A stretch of DNA of 64,000 nucleotides from Liolophura sinensis. Taxonomy: Eukaryota; Mollusca; Polyplacophora; Chitonida; Chitonidae. The stretch covers positions 6,698,501-6,762,500 of the forward strand of contig NC_088295.1 of NCBI RefSeq assembly GCF_032854445.1, read 5' to 3'. Every line of letters starts with the position of its first letter. Within the stretch, counting starts at the first letter, position 1. Position numbers and translations under genes: made by a program. Shown here one piece after another: positions 60,201 through 64,000 of this stretch. The notes under the pieces are model-generated. The model worked only from the letters and a program-made list of their open reading frames with translations. It had not been told where the DNA came from and did not search any database.

Positions 60201-63006
60201 GTAATCCAGTAAAAGAAGTTTCTTCCTGCAGTGTGAGTATGAATGTACATGCAAAAATTGGTATCTTCTGTCCTGGTGTTCCCATGCATAATCTTCAATC
60301 ACTTACTTCTACATAACATGGCAAGAAATAAACATGTACGAAACGATTAAGAGAAAGTTGACAAGAGGTCGTATTTCACCGATTACGCGTAACCATTTAC
60401 CAATTGTCACACTTTCGTCGCTGCTCTTGTTTTGCTGCCTATACTGTAAGTCTTTTATTATATTGTATCCCTGCATAAACGAGAAATCAGCTGGAAGACT
60501 CAGCATTCCAGAGACCTGGTCCCTCAGCATTGTGATAATGTTATTGTATGTCAAATATGATGACAACATACAGCATTTTAAGTATTTATAGACCAGTGAC
60601 GTCTAAGTATTTCGCCTAATTCTGCTTAAGCCATGGTGCAGGGGCGTGTACTTTGCTACTATTTATTTATTTATTTATTTATTTATTTATTTGATTGGTG
60701 TTTTACGCCGTACTCAAGAATATTTCACTTATACGACGGCGGCCAGCATTATGGTGGGAGGCAACCAGACAGAGCCCGGGGGAAACCCACGACCATCCAC
60801 AGGTTGCTGCAAGACATTCCCACAAACGGCCGGAGACCGCAAGGGTGAGAGGCTCCTGGGTCATTACGCTTCATCTAGAGCGCTAATCAATTGAGCCACG
60901 GAGACCCCCTCTAAGCACTTACATGAACAGTTAGAATGAAGCTCTATCTGGGGTAAAGTGACAACAGGTCGTGCTTCAGCGGTTACTTGTGACCATTTAC
61001 CAACTACTTTGTGTCGTCGCTGATAGGTTTTACTTTCTATGCTGTATGTCTCAATATACTGTTACGCGTGATGCGTATATTGTCACGCTTGAATTGTAAC
61101 TCTCCACAAAGGCACCATGCTGTTGAAATACACGATGGTGGCTTAAGAGATCCTACTGCTCCCACTAATCTTTGATCATTCTTCAACCCACTGCCAGATG
61201 CCCAGCACGTATTTCCTCCAGAGTATGAGGATGGATGTGAGAATCAGCTCTCTGGTCACACCAGCAGCTGCCCTCAGCCTGTTCAACAACGCCATTATCC
61301 CCATCCTCCTTATGGACAAACTTGCGTGCCCATGAATAGTTTATAGCCACTAATCTTTGTTCTTGTCCTATTCTTAGATGTCCAGCACGTTTTTCCTCCA
61401 GAGCGTGAGGATGGACGTTAGAATCGGTTCTCTTGTCACACCCGCCGCAGCTCTGAACCTGTTCAATGTGGTCATCATACTAATTCTTATTCCCTTCTTG
61501 GACATAATCGTGTATCCATGTTTGGCTCGCGTTGGAAGGAAACCAAGTTTGCTTCAACGAATTGGTAAGCAGACTAATGCAAAAAATGTACATGGGCCCC
61601 ATTCGTAAAGTAATTTTGGACTTTAGCATAAAATTGTACTCTAAATTGAACACATATGCGCTAAATCGATTTTATTTCTGTGCTGTGACAGCAAATTTTC
61701 AGCCAAGGTTGAGCACCCAGCTTCAAATATCGCCCCAGAAGACAAGCCATGCCAAGGATTTAACCTCAAGCCACAATCGTGACGTTTGATAGTCTTGTAG
61801 TCTTGTTTGTGCCTTAGCACACTCCATAACAGAGTACGTGACAGTGAATGTGCCAGTAGCAACTGTTGTCATTACGTTTTAGGGTTCGGCATGATTTTAG
61901 CCGCTCTCTCAGTGATCACGGCTGGCATCTTGGAGATCTACCGGAAGAAGGACATTTCGGAGATGGGCGCGATACCGCAGGTGCTTGGGGATAAGACATA
62001 CAACGCCTCCAGCCTGTCCATGTTCTTACAGGTGCCCCAGTTTGCGCTAATCGGTGCCAGTGAGGTCTTCACCAGTATCACAGGTAACCTCCCCACAGAA
62101 TTTTCCGGTTCCTTGAACAGTTTTCACTTTGGTAAACCGTACAATTTTCTGGATGCTCTGAACAATAATGCCAACTCATCACACTCGGACATGTTTAAGT
62201 TAGCCAGGATGCATGGGATGTTTGGTTTTTATTATTCAGTATGAGGTCAAAGATGATCTCTAAAACATAAAAGTACAAAAAATACCTTCTTAACTTTCTT
62301 CTTCTCGTAAAAACTGGCCTTAAACTACAGTTTTCCCCCAAGGCCCCAGTGGTCAGTCCGGAAATTTGAATAGCCTCCAAGCATCCGTTTAAATGTTTTC
62401 GCATGAATAGGGCTGATGTAGTTTTCCGTATCCGTTACATTCTAACATCTTCTAGATGTGCCATCATTGTTATAGTTTCCCTCTATTTCTATAGGTCTGG
62501 AATTCGCGTACTCCGAAGCCCCAAGCTTTCTGAAGGGTTTGATCATGGGTCTGTTTCTCGTGACCTCTGGTATCGGCAGCTACGTGTCCGTCGCCATTCA
62601 GAAAATCGTAGAGGCCGCCACAGTTTCTCGTAAGTCCGCTTATAATACGTTGTCTCCATTTAATGAAGGATGCATAAGTAAGTGTATATGTTTACGCTCT
62701 CTCAATTTGTTCATATAACTCAACCGTAACCCGTGGAAGCAAAAGCTATGATTTAAATGCTGAATGAAAAGAACTCCCCAATTATTATCTCTTCCAGACC
62801 CCTGGTTTCCAGATGAAATCAACACCGGAAACGTGGAATATTTTTTCTTCTTGTTGGGAGGTTTGATGTTTGTGGACTTCTTGATTTTTTTGGGAATAGC
62901 AAAGTGCTACAAATATAAGAACAAGACTGCCAAAGATACGCCAGAGACAGAGGCCGAAATGGAGGCGTACGACAACCGGGCCTTCCCTGATTCCACCGAC
63001 TTGTGA
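50991..63006 (+). CDS. SLC15-type proton-coupled oligopeptide/histidine transporter 2 (10 exons)
   Basis: Gene-level entry; joined exons give 564 residues. It is a tandem paralogue of transporter 1: exons 2-9 have identical lengths (99, 86, 140, 170, 203, 187, 201, 135 nt) and phases, and only exon 1 (265 vs 220) and exon 10 (209 vs 269) differ. It has ELCERMTFYS (res 51-60), LGTGGIKANVGPYGAEQ, FYFFINTGSF, SHGGSFADATVEGIKSL, VPQFALIGASEVF and GLEFAYSEAP. The GADQ position reads GAEQ, a conservative change, against GALQ in paralogue 1. The N-tail is 15 residues longer and very hydrophilic. Start at 50991, with A at -3. PHT-branch (SLC15A4-like) by eye. Confidence 0.92.
51525..52760. repeat. 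61-bp minisatellite, ~20 copies
   Basis: The unit includes cttgtttatcatggatgtga and ccccagagttccacaataca. It lies in transporter 2 intron 1. Confidence 0.93.
53672..53765 (+). mobile_element. SINE family B fragment
   Basis: ctgccagcaacctgcggatg, cgagggtttcctccaggctc and ttcttgagtac match the middle and 3' part of family B. It lies in transporter 2 intron 1. Confidence 0.65.
53815..53995. repeat. Degenerate ggtaacat-type repeat, left part
   Basis: Diverged copies with ggtaacatgttactacaagc and ccattggcaacat words. Related copies resume at 54800, on the far side of the LINE relic. Confidence 0.6.
54400..54795 (-). mobile_element. Relic of a LINE reverse-transcriptase ORF C-terminus
   Basis: On the minus strand in order: FQRSFIPSSVNVWNALDVNI (typical of the region after the RT domain), then a CSCGN zinc-knuckle-like stretch in SSCCSCGNMRRIFSFTF, then LLKGDESKSTKDN ... 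EANKRF and a stop. The pieces are in different frames with deletions between them, so it is dead. It lies in transporter 2 intron 1, within a degenerate repeat region. Confidence 0.6.
54800..55135. repeat. Degenerate ~59-68-bp repeat, right part
   Basis: Copies spaced 59-68 bp with ggtaacatatacgcgtgttt and related words. It is the same family as 53815-53995. Confidence 0.65.
55140..57132. other. Transporter 2 intron 1, distal part
   Basis: Apart from the 49-bp duplication at 56578 and a possible SINE remnant near 57010-57090, nothing recognised. Confidence 0.5.
56578..56675. repeat. 49-bp direct duplication
   Basis: Two near-perfect copies of tagttcgcaagcctagacaa followed by aggtgaatttgtctatat. 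It lies in transporter 2 intron 1. Confidence 0.9.
57133..57231 (+). CDS. Transporter 2 exon 2; source of the 41-bp array
   Basis: It encodes SCYLVPVIGGFIADSIAGKF then NVIYGSGLIYVLG. Acceptor CTGCAG|GT, donor CTCG|GTGAGT, 99 nt, phase 1-1. The last ~30 nt and the donor are repeated about 17 times in the following 680 bp. Confidence 0.9.
57232..57910. repeat. 41-bp minisatellite derived from the transporter 2 exon 2/intron 2 junction, ~17 copies
   Basis: The unit is gtgagtaattatacacggat followed by ctggcctggtctatgttctc and g. The last ~25 bases match the exon 2 end (ACGGATCTGGCCTGATCTAT...CTCG), so each unit carries a copy of the exon end plus donor GTGAGT. The first unit begins at the real donor, 57232. 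Confidence 0.93.
58049..58134 (+). CDS. Transporter 2 exon 3
   Basis: It encodes GTFLLVASAVDYRSWLG and ends NLSQ. Acceptor ATCCAG|GC, donor CAG|GTCAGA, 86 nt, phase 1 to 0. Confidence 0.9.
58411..58550 (+). CDS. Transporter 2 exon 4, PTR signature 1
   Basis: It encodes FLVALGTGGIKANVGPYGAE and ends AVQTFFNW. Acceptor TGACAG|TAT, donor ACTG|GTAACA, 140 nt, phase 0 to 2. Confidence 0.92.
58590..59110. repeat. ~59-bp tandem repeat, ~9 copies
   Basis: The unit includes catcatccataccaccccat and cctgtcatcatctcatgaca. It follows transporter 2 exon 4 but does not copy exon sequence. Confidence 0.88.
59477..59646 (+). CDS. Transporter 2 exon 5, PTR signature 2
   Basis: It encodes FYFFINTGSFIAYSAVAYIQ and ends RRLYKNTPIQG. 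Acceptor TTAAG|G (weak pyrimidine tract), donor CAAG|GTAGAT, 170 nt, phase 2 to 1. Unlike paralogue 1, no array follows this donor. Confidence 0.9.
59986..60188 (+). CDS. Transporter 2 exon 6
   Basis: It encodes GSLLSTAFKVIIEGCKRRD, RSHGGSFADATVEGIKSL and VMYWAIYSQ. Acceptor GTTAG|GT, donor CAG|GTATGA, 203 nt, phase 1 to 0. Confidence 0.92.
60189..61197. other. Transporter 2 intron 6
   Basis: Contains the SINE B at 60657-60908. Sequence on both sides of it (acaaggtcgt...ccatttaccaa type words near 60360 and 60965) is duplicated in diverged form. It leads into the relic exon. Confidence 0.5.
60657..60908 (-). mobile_element. tRNA-derived SINE family B with (TTTA)n tail
   Basis: Plus strand: (ttta)n, then ttgattggtgttttacgccg, ending attgagccacggagacccc. 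About 35 bp around the expected gaagccagcatgagctgg is missing. It lies in transporter 2 intron 6. Confidence 0.9.
61198..61335 (+). pseudogene. Degenerate duplicate of transporter 2 exon 7
   Basis: After a plausible acceptor (CTGCCAG|ATG) it reads MPSTYFLQSMRMDVRISSLV and continues to NNAIIPILLMDKL, then hits TGA at 61333. It matches exon 7 at most positions but has lost about two codons in the TM and has no donor. About 45 bp of upstream intron (core CACTAATCTTTG) is also shared with the real exon, so this is a tandem duplication of exon plus acceptor that has decayed. If spliced in it would truncate the protein. Confidence 0.85.
61378..61564 (+). CDS. Transporter 2 exon 7
   Basis: It encodes MSSTFFLQSVRMDVRIGSLV then NVVIILILIPFLDIIVYP. 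Acceptor TCTTAG|ATG, donor ATTG|GTAAGC, 187 nt, phase 0 to 1. A degenerate copy of this exon lies 180 bp upstream. Confidence 0.92.
61883..62083 (+). CDS. Transporter 2 exon 8
   Basis: It encodes GFGMILAALSVITAGILEIY and SMFLQVPQFALIGASEVFTS. Acceptor TTTTAG|GG, donor ACAG|GTAACC, 201 nt, phase 1-1. Confidence 0.92.
62495..62629 (+). CDS. Transporter 2 exon 9
   Basis: It encodes GLEFAYSEAPSFLKGLIMG and FLVTSGIGSYVSVAIQKIV. Acceptor TATAG|GT, donor TCTC|GTAAGT, 135 nt, phase 1-1. Confidence 0.92.
62798..63006 (+). CDS. Transporter 2 exon 10 (C-terminus, residues 496-564)
   Basis: It encodes PWFPDEINTGNVEYFFFLLG, the last TM, and an acidic tail with AYDNRAFPDSTDL then TGA. Acceptor TCCAG|AC, 209 nt. 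Confidence 0.92.
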
Positions 63007-63453
63007 TGTGACTCGTCAGTGATGGGTGGCTATCCAATAGGCTGGGCAGGTGTTGGCCTTGTGGATTCATTAAATATCTGTATGTATATGTATATAGTGT
63101 ATATAGAAATGTAATGGAGTTGAAAGGCAATGTTCGGGGTGGACCGGATGTATAAATGGTACCACCCGTACTCCCCGACGATGTCCGACTGTATCACCTG
63201 AAAAAACTGATGATGACAGACCAGGCGATAATTGTATAGGGCATGTAAGGGGCAGCGTGATGCTCTGCATGTCCTAGCTTAACTTTCAGTGACTCACGGA
63301 TTTCAAACCTTATAGAAACGTCCCAACAGAATCCCTAATACGTGTGCTGATCTCAGGATCAGTGGAAATTCTTTGCCAGAACAAACTTTTTAGATCGTTC
63401 ATCTCGATTCCCTTACCTTACTTAGCCTGTTAGCGGAAGTGAACCGTCCGATG

Positions 63454-63459
63454 TTTATT
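63454..63459 (-). terminator. Candidate polyadenylation signal of the SOCS-box gene
   Basis: TTTATT on the plus strand is AATAAA on the minus strand, 240 nt past the stop codon at 63699. If used, the 3' UTRs of the two convergent genes overlap by ~150 nt. Confidence 0.3.
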
Positions 63460-63580
63460 GCCAGTTTGTATTTGACCACTAATTTTCAAAATGGTCTTTG
63501 AATATTACAGCGCACGGGTGTCAAACGCAAACCTTTTTACCTATTTGTATACATATGAAAGAATGTACAATGTTGATCAC

Positions 63581-63586
63581 AATAAA
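63581..63586 (+). terminator. Polyadenylation signal of transporter 2
   Basis: AATAAA lies 575 nt after the stop codon and is followed by a T-rich stretch. It gives a 3' UTR of about 600 nt ending near 63600, about 100 bp short of the convergent SOCS-box gene's stop codon. Confidence 0.6.
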
Positions 63587-63698
63587 GCTGTTTCATTCCT
63601 AGGATGAAATCGCGCAATGCGTGGCTATTGATTGGATAGTGCCTGTTATAACAAGTGTAAGGACGGCGCTAAATGGAAATGTTCCACAGAGATACAAA

Positions 63699-64000
63699 CT
63701 ATAGTTTTGGATTGTACACATCGTCGTACATGTTGATATAAGCTTTAAGAGTAGAGGGTATGGGAAGAGAATATGACACGTGCATCCTTCCGCGGAGGAG
63801 ATGCCGAATCTCTCGTCTACAAAGCTGAAACAGGCTCTCGGGGGTGTACGCATGAGCCCTCAACCAGGCCAACACCTCTATGCTGGAGAACATATCCTCA
63901 GTGTATCTGGGGTCAACGAGAAGATTATGAACCACGTTCTGCTCGCTGGATGCCCCCAGCAGTATTTTCGCCATCTCCAAATCGTCCGTCAAATAAGGCT
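63699..64000 (-). CDS. C-terminal exon of a SOCS-box protein, ankyrin/ASB-like (partial)
   Basis: The frame is open from the right edge to TAG at 63699-63701, giving ~100 residues. The C-terminus contains a SOCS box: a BC-box-like SLFQLCRREIRHLLRG, then a Cul5-box-like LPIPSTLKAYI. The stretch before it (TDDLEMAKILLGASSE) resembles the end of an ankyrin repeat, which suggests the ASB family. Such proteins recruit Elongin B/C and Cullin-5 as ubiquitin-ligase substrate receptors. The N-terminal part and start lie outside the window, so another SOCS-box family cannot be excluded. No splice site is visible within the exon. Confidence 0.75.
   Translation of the reverse strand, partial: PYLTDDLEMAKILLGASSEQNVVHNLLVDPRYTEDMFSSIEVLAWLRAHAYTPESLFQLCRREIRHLLRGRMHVSYSLPIPSTLKAYINMYDDVYNPKL

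Overview
This window is animal nuclear DNA. Genes are split into short exons with GT-AG introns, introns and spacers are AT-rich, tRNA-derived SINEs are present, and minisatellites are very abundant. The many TACATGTA-type motifs in the arrays, the two SINE families and the gene content fit a lophotrochozoan, most likely a mollusc. The species cannot be named from sequence alone.

Layout. (1) 355-23495, minus strand: the gene for mitochondrial 2-oxoglutarate dehydrogenase E1 (OGDH). Fifteen constitutive coding exons cover the N-terminal ~807 residues, and the C-terminal ~200 residues lie beyond the left edge. One position has two alternative exons (12412-12517 and 11899-11989) with the same phases. 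(2) 24.2-31.2 kb: spacer with SINE and LINE fragments and large 28-, 62- and 55-bp arrays. (3) 31365-46508, plus strand: a 10-exon SLC15-type (POT/PTR, PHT1/SLC15A4-like) proton-coupled peptide/histidine transporter. (4) 50991-63006, plus strand: a tandem paralogue of that transporter. Eight of its ten exons have exactly the same lengths and phases. (5) 63699-64000, minus strand: the last exon of a SOCS-box protein, probably ASB-like, running off the right edge tail-to-tail with the second transporter.

The most striking structure is a set of minisatellites whose unit is a duplicated exon/intron junction. One repeats the OGDH exon 6 5' splice site (about 30 copies of 52 bp). One repeats the transporter 1 exon 5 5' splice site (about 32 copies of 96 bp, in frame). 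One repeats the transporter 1 exon 7 3' splice site (about 30 copies of 52 bp). One repeats the transporter 2 exon 2 5' splice site (about 17 copies of 41 bp). Each real exon therefore sits beside dozens of near-copies of its own splice signal. Transporter 2 also keeps a degenerate duplicate of exon 7, followed by one unit of the sequence that is expanded in transporter 1. This hints at how such arrays begin.

Two places look like single-base deletions in coding sequence: OGDH exon 14 (around 833-835) and the transporter 1 N-terminus (31303-31365). They may be assembly errors. Exon borders were set by eye from family similarity, splice consensus and phase arithmetic. No transcript data or database search was available. 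OGDH and the transporters share no evident pathway; they are simply neighbours.
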